Both the position numbers and the translations under genes were made by a program. Of a DNA stretch of 64,000 nt, positions 36,023 to 44,946 are shown in pieces. Position 1 is the first letter of the stretch, and every line of letters starts with the position of its first letter. This DNA is from DASQBT01 sp963746955 (lineage in GTDB: Bacteria; Pseudomonadota; Gammaproteobacteria; Burkholderiales; Thiobacillaceae): positions 1 to 64,000 of the forward strand of contig CAVVDR010000003.1 of the NCBI GenBank assembly GCA_963746955.1, given 5' to 3'. The notes beneath the pieces are model-generated. The model ran no database searches, was not told the origin of the DNA, and saw nothing but the letters and a program-made list of their open reading frames with translations.

Positions 36023-36131
36023 CTTGTTGATGCCGGGCAGGGCTTAACCGGATGAATTGTACAAGCACTGTTTGGCGTACCTGCGCGGCATTCAGTAGAA
36101 TCCTAGTCTTTGATCCATTACTGGTTCCGGT

Positions 36132-37406
36132 ATGCCTAACCGATCTCATGCAGGCGGGGAACCGCCTGCGTCTCCTCCGCGCCTGCCCATTGTGCGCAAA
36201 TCCAGCAAGCTGGATAACGTCTGCTACGACATCCGGGGGCCGGTGCTCGCGCGTTCGCGCCAGATGGAGGAGGAAGGTCATCGGATCATCAAGCTCAATA
36301 TCGGCAATCCGGCACCGTTCGGGTTTGAGGCGCCGGAAGAAATCGTTCACGACGTGATCGTCAACCTGCCCAATGCCTCGGGCTACACCGACTCCAAGGG
36401 GCTGTTCTCCGCGCGCAAGGCGGTCATGCACTATACCCAGCAGCAGGGCATAAGCGGGGTGCAGATCGAGGACATCTTCATTGGCAACGGGGTGTCCGAG
36501 CTGATCGTCATGTCCATGCAGGCGCTGCTCAACAACGGCGACGAAGTGCTCATCCCCACGCCGGATTATCCCTTGTGGACGGCAGCGGTCAGCCTGGCGG
36601 GCGGCGTGCCGCGTCATTACATTTGCGACGAGGGCGCCGGCTGGCTGCCGGACATCGCGGACATCCGGGCCAAGATCACGGCCAGCACCCGTGCCGTCGT
36701 GGTAATCAATCCGAACAACCCCACCGGCGCACTTTACCCGCCTGAATTGCTCAAGGAAATTCTCGAACTGGCGCGCCAGCACCACCTGATCGTGTATGCC
36801 GACGAGATCTACGACAAGGTTCTCTACGATGGCGCCAAGCACACCGCGATTGGCGCGCTGGCCGACGATGTGCTGGTGGTGACCTTCAACGGGCTGTCGA
36901 AGAATTACCGCGCCTGCGGCTACCGGGCGGGCTGGCTGACCGTGTCGGGCGAGAAGAAACACGCAGGCGATTACATGGAAGGTCTCTACATGCTGGCCTC
37001 CATGCGCCTGTGCTCCAACGTGCCGGGCCAATATGCAATCCAGACGGCTCTGGGCGGATATCAGAGCATCAACGACCTGGTGGCGCCAGGCGGGCGGCTC
37101 ACGCGCCAGCGCGACCTTGCCTGGAGTATGCTGACCGACATTCCGGGTGTCAGCTGCGTCAAGCCGCAGGCCGCCATGTATCTGTTCCCACGCCTCGACC
37201 CCAAGCTGTACCCGATCGTTGACGACCAGAAGTTCATCCTCGATCTGCTTGAGCAGGAGAAGGTGCTGGTGGTTCAGGGCACGGGCTTCAACTGGCCCAG
37301 CCCTGATCACTTCAGGGCGGTGTTTTTGCCCCACGAAGAGGATCTGAATGAGGCGTTTACCCGCATAGGACGCCTTCTTGAACGCATACGCAAAGTACAT
37401 AAGTAG
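36132..37406 (+). CDS. alaA: Alanine-synthesising aminotransferase
   Basis: 424 residues, a class I PLP aminotransferase of the AlaA type: RIIKLNIGNPAPFGFEAPEEI, VVVINPNNPTGALY, HHLIVYADEIYDKVLYDG, and the PLP Lys in TFNGLSKNYRACGYRAGW. AlaA makes alanine from pyruvate and glutamate. In betaproteobacteria this gene commonly precedes hom and thrC, as here (10 bp gap to hom), giving an amino-acid operon. The N-terminus is about 20 residues longer than E. coli AlaA; an internal start cannot be excluded. Confidence 0.94.
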   Translation: MPNRSHAGGEPPASPPRLPIVRKSSKLDNVCYDIRGPVLARSRQMEEEGHRIIKLNIGNPAPFGFEAPEEIVHDVIVNLPNASGYTDSKGLFSARKAVMHYTQQQGISGVQIEDIFIGNGVSELIVMSMQALLNNGDEVLIPTPDYPLWTAAVSLAGGVPRHYICDEGAGWLPDIADIRAKITASTRAVVVINPNNPTGALYPPELLKEILELARQHHLIVYADEIYDKVLYDGAKHTAIGALADDVLVVTFNGLSKNYRACGYRAGWLTVSGEKKHAGDYMEGLYMLASMRLCSNVPGQYAIQTALGGYQSINDLVAPGGRLTRQRDLAWSMLTDIPGVSCVKPQAAMYLFPRLDPKLYPIVDDQKFILDLLEQEKVLVVQGTGFNWPSPDHFRAVFLPHEEDLNEAFTRIGRLLERIRKVHK

Positions 37407-37415
37407 AAGAGCAAC

Positions 37416-38732
37416 ATGAATCCAATCAAGGTCGGACTGCTCGGACTGGGCACGGTGGGAGGCGGCACCCTGACGGTGCTGCGCCGTAACCGGCAGGAAA
37501 TCACCCGGCGCGCCGGACGCGAAATTCACGTCACCATGGCGGCGGTGCGCAATCTGGAAAAAGTCAAACACTACGGCAGTGACACCATCACGCTGACGGA
37601 GGATCCCTTTGCCGTCGTCAACAACCCTGACATCGACATCGTGGTGGAACTGATCGGAGGCCTGCAACCCGCCAAGGAACTGGTGCTGACGGCGATCGCA
37701 AATGGCAAGCATGTGGTCACCGCCAACAAGCATCTACTGGCCAAGTACGGCAACGAAATCTTCGGTGCGGCGCAGGATCGCGGCGTGATGGTGGCGTTCG
37801 AAGCCGCGGTGGCCGGCGGCATTCCCATCATCAAGGCCCTGCGCGAGGGGCTCACTGCCAACCGCATCGAATGGGTGGCAGGCATCATCAATGGCACCAC
37901 CAATTTCATCCTGACCGAAATGCGCGAGAAGGGTCTGGAATTCGATACCGTGCTCAAGCAGGCGCAGGAACTTGGATACGCCGAGGCTGACCCCACTTTT
38001 GATGTGGAAGGCATTGATGCCGCCCACAAGCTGACGATATTGTCCGCCATTGCGTTCGGCATCCCGGTCCAGTTCAACAAGGCCTATACGGAAGGGATTA
38101 CGCAGCTTACGGGCGACGACGTGAAATACGCCGAGCAGTTGGGCTATCGCATCAAATTACTGGGCATCACCAAGCGCCGCGCCAACGGCATCGAGCTGCG
38201 GGTCCACCCCACCCTGATTCCGGAAAAGCGCCTGATCGCCAATGTGAACGGACCGATGAATGCGGTGCTGATCATGGGCGATGCCGTGGGTCCGACACTC
38301 TATTATGGCGCGGGCGCCGGCGCGGAGCCCACGGCCTCGGCCGTGGTGGCGGACCTGGTCGACGTCACGCGGCTGTCCACTGCCGATCCACATCACCGGG
38401 TGCCGCATCTGGCATTCCAGCCCGATGCCCTTCTGGCGGATCTGCCGATCCTGCCGATGGAGGAAGTGGAGACTGCCTATTATTTGCGCATGCGGGTGTC
38501 GGACGAAACCGGCGTGCTGGCAGACATCACCCGCATCCTGGCGGACCAGGACATCTCGATTGACGCCCTGATACAGCGCGAACCGGAAGAGGGCGAGGAC
38601 AGCACTGACCTGATACTGCTGACCCATGAAACCGTGGAGAAATACATCAATGCCGCCATCGCCCGCGTGGAAGGACTGAGCAGCGTGCAAGGCAAGGTGA
38701 CTCGCATCCGGCTGGAGACGCTGGGCAAGTGA
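37416..38732 (+). CDS. hom: Homoserine dehydrogenase
   Basis: 438 residues: N-terminal NAD(P) site GLLGLGTVGGGTL (residues 7-19), catalytic core with KHVVTANKHLLAKYG, GGIPIIKALREGL and AGIINGTTNFILTEM, and a C-terminal ACT domain (YYLRMRVSDETGVLADITRIL, near 353-373) that usually mediates threonine feedback. It catalyses reduction of aspartate semialdehyde to homoserine. It is monofunctional, with no aspartokinase domain. It lies 10 bp after alaA. Confidence 0.97.
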   Translation: MNPIKVGLLGLGTVGGGTLTVLRRNRQEITRRAGREIHVTMAAVRNLEKVKHYGSDTITLTEDPFAVVNNPDIDIVVELIGGLQPAKELVLTAIANGKHVVTANKHLLAKYGNEIFGAAQDRGVMVAFEAAVAGGIPIIKALREGLTANRIEWVAGIINGTTNFILTEMREKGLEFDTVLKQAQELGYAEADPTFDVEGIDAAHKLTILSAIAFGIPVQFNKAYTEGITQLTGDDVKYAEQLGYRIKLLGITKRRANGIELRVHPTLIPEKRLIANVNGPMNAVLIMGDAVGPTLYYGAGAGAEPTASAVVADLVDVTRLSTADPHHRVPHLAFQPDALLADLPILPMEEVETAYYLRMRVSDETGVLADITRILADQDISIDALIQREPEEGEDSTDLILLTHETVEKYINAAIARVEGLSSVQGKVTRIRLETLGK

Positions 38733-38844
38733 GGCGTGAGGTGCGCGGTAACTTCCCCTCACCCGGCTTCGCCACCCTCTCCCCCTTTGAACGGGGAGAG
38801 GAGCTGGGGGTGAGGGGGATTCGAGCAGATCCTCACGCCTCACT
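38728..38844. repeat. REP-like inverted repeat between hom and thrC
   Basis: A 14-bp perfect inverted repeat (AGTGAGGCGTGAGG at 38728-38741 and CCTCACGCCTCACT at 38831-38844) encloses a palindromic block with ACCCTCTCCCC / GGGGAGAGG and GGGGGTGAGGG. The inner motif is of the widespread extragenic palindrome type. It may affect hom/thrC mRNA stability. Confidence 0.75.
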
Positions 38845-38856
38845 TGTCACCGAATC

Positions 38857-40287
38857 ATGATATACATCAGCACCCGGGGCCTTGCGCCCAAACTTGGCTT
38901 CTGTGACATCCTGCTGGGCGGACTCGGGTCTGATGGCGGCCTGTATCTGCCGGAGGAATATCCGCGCCTGACCGATGGCGATCTGGGCATCTTGCGCGGC
39001 ATGAATTACCGCGAACTGGCCTACGCGATACTTTCCCATTTCACTACCGATATTCCGCCTGTTGACCTGAAAGCCCTCGTCGACAAGACCTACCGGGCCG
39101 AGGTGTATTGCCACGCGCGCCCGGGGCAGAACGCCGAAGACATCACGCCTGTGCTTACTCTCGAGCGCGGGCTGTACATCCTGTCTCTGTCCAATGGGCC
39201 GACGCTTGCGTTCAAGGACATGGCGATGCAGTTGCTGGGCAATCTATTTGAGTATGTGCTTGAGAAGCGCGGCGAGACCCTCAACATCCTGGGCGCGACT
39301 TCGGGCGACACCGGGTCCGCGGCGGAGTATGCGATGCGCGGCAAGCACGGGGTGCAGGTGTTCATGCTGTCGCCGGTTGAGGGCATGACCCGCTTCCAGC
39401 AGGCGCAGATGTACAGCCTGCAGGATCAGAACATTTTCAACATCGCGGTGCGCGGAGTGTTCGACGCTTGCCAGGACATGGTCAAGGCGGTGTCCAATGA
39501 TGCCGAGTTCAAGGCCCAACACAAGATCGGCGCGGTCAACTCCATCAACTGGGCGCGAGTTGCGGCCCAGATCATCTACTATTTCAAGGCCTACTTCGCG
39601 GTTACCGAGGACAACCGGGAACAGGTGTCGTTTGCTGTGCCTTCGGGCAATTTCGGCAATGTGTGCGCCGGGCATATCGCCCGCATGATGGGCCTCCCGA
39701 TTCGCAGGCTCATCGTGGCAACGAATGAAAACGACGTGCTGGACGAGTTCTTCCGCACCGGCATATACCGGCCGCGCGACGCCAGCCACACCTACCACAC
39801 CTCCAGCCCATCGATGGACATTTCCAAGGCGTCGAACTTCGAGCGCTTCGCCTTTGATCTGGCGGGGCGGGACGCGGCGCATATACGCGACATGTGGGCG
39901 CGTGTCGATCGCAGCGAAGCTGTCGACTTCAAGGCCGAGGGTTTGTTTGAGAAAGTGGCGGACTACGGCTTTGTCTCCGGCGCCAGCAACCACGGCCTGC
40001 GCATGCAGACCATACGCCAGACCTGGGAAAAATACGGAGTCATGATCGACACCCACACGGCGGACGGCGTGCACGTCGGCATGCAACATCGGGAACCCGG
40101 CATCCCGCTGGTGTGCCTGGAAACCGCGCTGCCGGCCAAATTCGAGGATGCCATCAGCGAAGCCCTGGGCCGTGAACCGGAACGTCCGGCCGATCTGGTG
40201 GGGCTGGAAGTTTTGCCCCAGCGCGTGGAAATCATGAACCCGGATGCCCAAGCCATCAAAGACTTCATTTCCGCACGCGCCGCCTGA
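38857..40287 (+). CDS. thrC: Threonine synthase
   Basis: 476 residues, the long proteobacterial threonine synthase. The PLP Lys is in PTLAFKDMAMQLLG (near residue 114), the phosphate-binding ILGATSGDTGSAAEYA (near 144-159), and SFAVPSGNFGNVCAGHIARMMG further on. It converts O-phosphohomoserine to threonine. It is preceded by hom and the REP-like element. A downstream UDG-like gene overlaps its 3' end by 44 bp. Confidence 0.97.
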   Translation: MIYISTRGLAPKLGFCDILLGGLGSDGGLYLPEEYPRLTDGDLGILRGMNYRELAYAILSHFTTDIPPVDLKALVDKTYRAEVYCHARPGQNAEDITPVLTLERGLYILSLSNGPTLAFKDMAMQLLGNLFEYVLEKRGETLNILGATSGDTGSAAEYAMRGKHGVQVFMLSPVEGMTRFQQAQMYSLQDQNIFNIAVRGVFDACQDMVKAVSNDAEFKAQHKIGAVNSINWARVAAQIIYYFKAYFAVTEDNREQVSFAVPSGNFGNVCAGHIARMMGLPIRRLIVATNENDVLDEFFRTGIYRPRDASHTYHTSSPSMDISKASNFERFAFDLAGRDAAHIRDMWARVDRSEAVDFKAEGLFEKVADYGFVSGASNHGLRMQTIRQTWEKYGVMIDTHTADGVHVGMQHREPGIPLVCLETALPAKFEDAISEALGREPERPADLVGLEVLPQRVEIMNPDAQAIKDFISARAA

Positions 40288-40864
40288 TCTGGAAGTTCTG
40301 CTCAGGCAAGCCCGCGCCTGTCGGGTGTGCGCCGCCACTTTGCCGCACAGACCGCGCCCGGTGTTGCGCGCGTCAACGACCGCCAGGCTACTGATCGTGG
40401 GCCAGGCGCCAGGCCGCAAAGTGCATGAGACCAGCATCCCCTGGAACGATCCTTCCGGCGATCTGTTGCGGATCTGGTTGCAATTGGAGCGCGAGGCGTT
40501 CTATGACGAGTCGCGCGTAGCCATCATTCCGACCGGCCTGTGCTATCCCGGCACCGAGAAGGGTGCCGACCTGCCGCCGCGTCCCGGGTGTGCGCCGCTC
40601 TGGCATCCGCCCTTGCGCCAAGCCCTGCCTGAATTGCGCCTGACGCTGCTCGTCGGACGCTTTGCTCAAGCTTATTATCTGGGGAGCAGGCAGGGCAAGA
40701 GCCTGGCCGCCACGGTGCGGGCCTATCAGGATTTTCTGCCAGCGTTCTTTCCACTTCCGCATCCCAGCCCGCGCAACCGCCGCTGGCTGAAGCTTAATTC
40801 CTGGTTCGAGGCTGAAGTCCTGCCGGCATTGCGCAAGCGGATTGATTTGGTGCTTAAAGCATAG
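40244..40864 (+). CDS. Uracil-DNA glycosylase-fold protein
   Basis: 206 residues with UDG-superfamily motifs: LLIVGQAPGRKVHETSIPWNDPSGD (near 49-73, the GQAPG motif 1 form), then LVGRFAQAYYLG and PLPHPSPRNRRWL, an HPSP motif 2. An N-terminal CRVC pair could be part of a metal site but the full four-Cys Fe-S set of family 4 enzymes was not seen. Annotated in relatives as uracil-DNA glycosylase family; activity is uncertain. The ATG at 40244 overlaps thrC by 44 bp; a later non-ATG start is possible. Confidence 0.82.
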   Translation: MPKPSKTSFPHAPPDLEVLLRQARACRVCAATLPHRPRPVLRASTTARLLIVGQAPGRKVHETSIPWNDPSGDLLRIWLQLEREAFYDESRVAIIPTGLCYPGTEKGADLPPRPGCAPLWHPPLRQALPELRLTLLVGRFAQAYYLGSRQGKSLAATVRAYQDFLPAFFPLPHPSPRNRRWLKLNSWFEAEVLPALRKRIDLVLKA

Positions 40865-40896
40865 ATAATGAAGCCACCTGAAATCGCCCGCGCAAA

Positions 40897-41505
40897 ATGA
40901 AACTCGTCAGTTCCCCTACCACCCCCTTTGGCCGCAAGGTTCGCATCGTCCTGCTGGAAAAGAAGATTCCCTTCGAACTGATCCTCGATGTCCCCTGGAG
41001 CCCGGACACCAAGGTTGGTGAGGTCAATCCCCTCGGCAAAGTGCCGGTCCTGGTGCTTAAGGATGGCGACACGCTGTATGACTCTCGGGTGATCGTCGAG
41101 TACCTCGAAAACGTCAGTCCTGTCGGAAATCTGCTTCCCAAGGAGCCGGGCCCCCGCATTGCAGTGCGCAAGATCGAAGCGTTGGCTGACGGCCTGATCG
41201 ACGCGGCCGCCCTGATGTTCCTGGAAGGCAAGCGCCCCGAAGAACAGCGCAGCAAGGAGTGGACAGGCCGTCAGGAGACCAAGGTGCTGCGTGCGCTGGA
41301 AGCGTTGTCGGGAGCACTGGGCGAGCGGGTGCATCTTGTCGGCGGAAAATTTTCGCTTGCCGACATCGCCGCGGGTTGCGCGCTCGGCTACCTGGATTTC
41401 CGCTTTTCGTATATCGACTGGCGGAACGCCCACCCCAACCTCGCCTCCTTCGCCGCCAGGCTGGCCGAGCGCACTTCGTTCAAGGAAACCATGCCGGCGG
41501 CGTGA
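40897..41505 (+). CDS. Glutathione S-transferase-like protein
   Basis: 202 residues, GST fold: N-terminal thioredoxin-like domain starting MKLVSSPTTPFGRKVRIVLLEK (Ser at 5-6 near the usual catalytic spot), NPLGKVPVLVLKDG with cis-Pro, then YDSRVIVEYLE. The C-terminal helical domain includes FSLADIAAGCALGYLDFR. It resembles YibF-like GSTs. It lies 32 bp after the UDG-like gene. Substrate unknown. Confidence 0.9.
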   Translation: MKLVSSPTTPFGRKVRIVLLEKKIPFELILDVPWSPDTKVGEVNPLGKVPVLVLKDGDTLYDSRVIVEYLENVSPVGNLLPKEPGPRIAVRKIEALADGLIDAAALMFLEGKRPEEQRSKEWTGRQETKVLRALEALSGALGERVHLVGGKFSLADIAAGCALGYLDFRFSYIDWRNAHPNLASFAARLAERTSFKETMPAA

Positions 41506-41515
41506 GCCGCAATGC

Positions 41516-41600
41516 TCCCCTCCTCCTACGAGACGGCGAGGGGTTGTAGGTGAGCGAATTTGGAACATGGGAGAGGGGCAGGGGTGACGGGGAAACCCTT
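41516..41600. repeat. REP-like extragenic sequence upstream of msrA
   Basis: Contains CCCCTCCTCCTACGAG, a nearby GAGGGGTTGTAGGTGAG and ATGGGAGAGGGGCAGGGGTGACGGG. These are close to the motif in the hom-thrC element. It looks like a degraded member of the same extragenic repeat family. Confidence 0.55.
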
Positions 41601-41636
41601 CATCTTGCGCAACATCCAATAGCTAAGGAGCACAGT

Positions 41637-42179
41637 ATGACTACCGTAACTGCAACCCTGGCCGGCGGCTGCTTCTGGTGCCTGGAGGCGGTCTTCCAGC
41701 GTCTGCGCGGCGTGGAGCGCGTGGTGTCCGGCTACATGGGCGGACGCTCAACCAATCCGGATTACCCGTCGGTGTGCACTGGTGCTTCCGGGCATGCCGA
41801 GGTGGTGCAGATCCATTTTGATCCCGGCCAGATCAGCTTCGAGAACCTGCTTGAAGTGTTCTTCGCCATACACGATCCCACCACGCTCAACCGGCAGGGT
41901 AATGACAAGGGCACACAATACCGCTCGGCGATTTTTTACCATTCGGCCGAACAGCAGGCAGCGGCACAAACGGCAATCAGGTCAGAAGCGGCAAACTGGC
42001 CCGATCCCATCGTGACCGAAGTGACGGCAGCGCAGACCTTCTATCCCGCCGAGGGCTACCATCAGAATTACTACGAGCAGAATAGCTACCAGCCATACTG
42101 CCAGTATGTGGTGGCGCCCAAAGTTAAGAAGGCGATTGAGAAGTTCGGCAGCCAGCTCAAACCAGGCATGGGTGCCTGA
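41637..42179 (+). CDS. msrA: Peptide methionine sulfoxide reductase A
   Basis: 180 residues with the MsrA active site GGCFWCLEAVFQRLRGV (catalytic Cys near residue 13), GYMGG, the downstream FDPGQISFENLLEVFFAIHDPTT, and TQYRSAIFYH. It reduces methionine-S-sulfoxide in proteins. The ATG at 41637 has AAGGAG 5 nt upstream; a longer frame to 41550 adds unrelated residues over the REP-like repeat. Cytoplasmic, no signal peptide. Confidence 0.95.
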   Translation: MTTVTATLAGGCFWCLEAVFQRLRGVERVVSGYMGGRSTNPDYPSVCTGASGHAEVVQIHFDPGQISFENLLEVFFAIHDPTTLNRQGNDKGTQYRSAIFYHSAEQQAAAQTAIRSEAANWPDPIVTEVTAAQTFYPAEGYHQNYYEQNSYQPYCQYVVAPKVKKAIEKFGSQLKPGMGA

Positions 42180-42355
42180 CGATACCGTTTCAGCCGTCCG
42201 TCCAGGCCCATGCGCCAAACCCTCCGGTCCGGCACGTACAGGCCGAGCTGAATCGTGCCGTCGCGGTTAGGGGTCAAGAGCCGCCAGTCCTCAAACCCCG
42301 CACGGCGTTGGCCGAAAAAGTCATCAACCTGGATAGGCGCGGGCGCACCGGCCAA
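42086..42355 (-). CDS. Doubtful small open frame after hslO
   Basis: An 89-codon frame starting with TTG five bases after the hslO stop. The first 58 codons read like a folded protein (FEDWRLLTPNRDGTIQLGLY, VWRMGLDGRLKRY), but the rest is antisense to msrA. No ribosome-binding site and no recognised family. It could be a short real gene, the remnant of one, or chance. Confidence 0.25.
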   Translation of the reverse strand: MAGAPAPIQVDDFFGQRRAGFEDWRLLTPNRDGTIQLGLYVPDRRVWRMGLDGRLKRYRQAPMPGLSWLPNFSIAFLTLGATTYWQYGW

Positions 42356-42360
42356 ACTTT

Positions 42361-43123
42361 TCAGTGCCGGGCTTCGCTGCCGTTGATCACCGCAACCTCA
42401 ACGAATAACTGCGCCGCATCCACGGAATCGAACACATACAGGGTGTCGCAGAATTCGCAGCGGACCTCCACCTGATTCTGCTCCGCGACGATGCTTGCGA
42501 CCTCGTCGCGGCCCAGCGTCTTGAGCATGCTGCCTACGTTCTCCCGGCTGCAGGTGCAGCGGAAGGCCATGGACTCCTGTTCAAATCGACGCAGGGTTTC
42601 CTCGTGGAATAGCCGCAGCAGAAGGTCGTTGGCGGAAAGCGTGAGCAATTCGTCGGCGCTGAGGGTAGCGGCCAGGTGACCGACCCGGTTCCAGGTGTCA
42701 TTGTCCTCGGCAGTCTCTCGCGGCAGCTTCTGCAGCAGCATGCCGCCGACTGCGCGATCGCTTGCCGGACTTGCTCTGGTCCAGGGTTATGACGAAGCGG
42801 CCTTCCCCCAGTAGCGCGGCCAGACTGGCTTCGGGCAAGTCACCTTCCCATTTGGCAGTGGCCCGCAGGGTGCGCTGCGAGGTGGCTTCCACCACGATGA
42901 GCTTGACCGGGCCCTTGCCGTGCAGTTGCAGCACCAGGCTGCCTTCGAATTTGATGCCGGCCGCGAGCAGGGCGGCAGCGGCCAGCAGTTCGCCCAGCAA
43001 GGTCTTTAGCGCGGGCGGATAATCTGCGTGGGACAGCACGGTGCGCCAGGTGTCGGTCAACTGAACCACGCCGCCCTTGACCGGGGCGTGCTCGAATACA
43101 AAGCGGGTCAGTGCGTCAGCCAT
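42361..43123 (-). pseudogene. hslO: Disrupted Hsp33 redox chaperone gene
   Basis: The N-terminal half (43123 to about 42775) encodes Hsp33: FVFEHAPVKGGVVQLTDTW, LLGELLAAAALLAAGIKFEG, GRFVITLDQ. The C-terminal half (about 42762 to 42361), in another frame, encodes VGGMLLQKLP and the redox Zn switch: CTCS (CxCS) and CEFC. Compared with E. coli Hsp33, which has about 47 residues between these parts, the middle segment is missing and the frame changes, so the gene cannot make a full-length protein. The start overlaps the glnS stop (ATGGCTGA), as in an operon. Sequencing error would not explain a loss of over 100 bp. Confidence 0.8.
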
Positions 43124-44813
43124 GCAACTTGCCGGTCCAGGAATCCTTCAAGGTGACGGTGCGATTGAACACCGGGGCACCGGGCGTCGAGTCTTTCAGG
43201 TCGGCGACAAAGTAGCCGTGGCGCTCAAATTGAAAGCGATCTTCGGGCCGGGCTTCCTTGAGGGAGGATTCGAGAATGGCACTGACCGTACGCTTGGAAT
43301 TCGGGTTGAGGTCCAGAATGTAATCGCGCTCGCCGGTGCCCGGGTGGGACACGGCAAACAGCCGGTCGTAAAGGCGCACCTCGGCTGCGTGGGCGTGCGC
43401 GGCACACACCCAGTGCAGATTGCCCTTCACCTTGATGCTGTCCGCTCCCGCCGTGCCGGACTTGGTTTCCGGCAGGTAGGTGCAACGCACCGCAGTGACA
43501 TTGCCATGGACATCCTTGTCGCAGCCGGTGCATTCCACCACGTAGGCGTAGCGCAGCCGCACCTTGTTGCCGGGATAGAGGCGAAAGAAGCCCTTGACCG
43601 GCGCTTCCATGAAGTCTTCGCGCTCGATCCACAACTCCCGGCCAAAGGGTATTTCGCGTTGGCCCAGTTCCGGTTTTTGCGGGTGGTTGGGTGCGTGGCA
43701 GGTCTCTTCCTGGCCTTGCGGATAATTGTCGATAATGAGCTTGAGCGGGTCCAGCACGGCGATGCGGCGCTGCGCCGTTTCGTTTAGGTCTTCGCGCATA
43801 CAGTCTTCCAGCACGCTCATGTCGATCCATGAGTCTGCCTTGGATACTCCGATGCGGTCGGTGAAGATGCGGAAACCGCCGGGCGTAAAGCCACGGCGCC
43901 GAGCGCCTGCAAGGGTAGGCATGCGCGGGTCGTCCCAGCCGTCGGTATGCCTGCCTTCCACCAGTTCGATCAGTTTGCGCTTGGAAAGCACGACGTAGGT
44001 GAGATTCAGCCGGGCGAATTCGATTTGCTGGGGCAGCGGGCGGGTGAAGAATCCGCCCTCTGCCAGCTTGTCCAGCAGCCAGTCGTAGAAGGGGCGCTGG
44101 TCTTCAAACTCCAAGGTGCAGATCGAATGGGTGATGTGTTCGATAGCGTCTTCGATTGGATGCGCATAGGTGTACATGGGGTAGATGCACCATGTGTCGC
44201 CGGTATTGTGGTGGGTCGCGCGCTTGATCCGGTAAATGGCCGGGTCGCGCATGTTGATGTTGGGAGAAGCCATGTCGATCCTGGCCCGCAGCACATGGGC
44301 GCCATCAGGAAATTCCCCGGCGCGCATCTTGCGAAACAGCCCCAAATTTTCGTCCACGCTGCGGCCGCGAAATGGGCTGTCGCGACCGGGTTCGGTCAGG
44401 TTGCCGCGGTGGCTCCGCATCTCATCCGCGGTGAGGGAATCCACATAGGCATGGCCGGCGGTGATGAGATATTCCGCGCAGGCATACATGGTGTCGAAAT
44501 AGTTGGAGGCGAAATACAGGTGGCTGCCCCAGTCAAAGCCCAGCCACCGGACCGCTGCCTCGATGGCATCGACGTACTCCTGCTCTTCCTTTTCCGGATT
44601 GGTGTCGTCGAAGCGCAGATGGCACACGCCGGCGTAATCACGCGCCAGACCGAAGTTGAGAAAGATCGACTTGGCATGCCCATAATGCAGATAACCGTTT
44701 GGCTCGGGTGGGAAACGGGTTTCCACCCGGCCGCCCCATTTTCCGATGGAATTTTGCTCATCGATGATGTTGCGGATGAAATTGGTGGAAGCGAGATTGG
44801 AAATCGCAGTCAT
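43116..44813 (-). CDS. glnS: Glutaminyl-tRNA synthetase
   Basis: 565 residues, full-length class I GlnRS: PPEPNGYLHYGHAKSIFLNFG carries the HIGH-like motif (near residues 35-55), LRFDDTNPEKE, and VVLSKRKL is the KMSKS-equivalent (near 275-282). The C-terminal anticodon-binding domain is complete (NRTVTLKDSWTGKLHG). It charges tRNA-Gln, so the cell does not rely only on the transamidation route. It precedes hslO on the same strand. Confidence 0.97.
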   Translation of the reverse strand: MTAISNLASTNFIRNIIDEQNSIGKWGGRVETRFPPEPNGYLHYGHAKSIFLNFGLARDYAGVCHLRFDDTNPEKEEQEYVDAIEAAVRWLGFDWGSHLYFASNYFDTMYACAEYLITAGHAYVDSLTADEMRSHRGNLTEPGRDSPFRGRSVDENLGLFRKMRAGEFPDGAHVLRARIDMASPNINMRDPAIYRIKRATHHNTGDTWCIYPMYTYAHPIEDAIEHITHSICTLEFEDQRPFYDWLLDKLAEGGFFTRPLPQQIEFARLNLTYVVLSKRKLIELVEGRHTDGWDDPRMPTLAGARRRGFTPGGFRIFTDRIGVSKADSWIDMSVLEDCMREDLNETAQRRIAVLDPLKLIIDNYPQGQEETCHAPNHPQKPELGQREIPFGRELWIEREDFMEAPVKGFFRLYPGNKVRLRYAYVVECTGCDKDVHGNVTAVRCTYLPETKSGTAGADSIKVKGNLHWVCAAHAHAAEVRLYDRLFAVSHPGTGERDYILDLNPNSKRTVSAILESSLKEARPEDRFQFERHGYFVADLKDSTPGAPVFNRTVTLKDSWTGKLHG

Positions 44814-44866
44814 GGTCGCGGGGGAACTGGCTCTATGAACGTGGCAAATTTCAAATATTTTATAGG

Positions 44867-44918
44867 GAACCTCTGATTGAGTCTTTCATGGGCCCATGAA
44901 AAGCTTAGTCAGAGGTTC
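44867..44918. repeat. Imperfect palindrome between glnS and mnmA
   Basis: GAACCTCTGA at the left and TCAGAGGTTC at the right flank a perfect inner palindrome TTTCATGGGCCCATGAAA, so the whole 52 bp can fold into a cruciform or RNA hairpin. No T-run follows on either side. It resembles ends of small non-autonomous elements, or serves as an mRNA stem; the identity is open. Confidence 0.6.
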
Positions 44919-44946
44919 GTCGCGCGAAGCTGCTCAAAAACGTAAG

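Noticed and set aside
35094..37733. 879-codon minus-strand frame through the ClC and alaA region
   Set aside because: It is a shadow of high-GC coding DNA; the real genes on both strands are clear family members.
39244..40437. 397-codon minus-strand frame opposite thrC
   Set aside because: Shadow frame; thrC motifs on the plus strand are unambiguous.
43947..44876. 309-codon plus-strand frame opposite glnS
   Set aside because: Shadow frame of a highly conserved glnS gene, with no domain.
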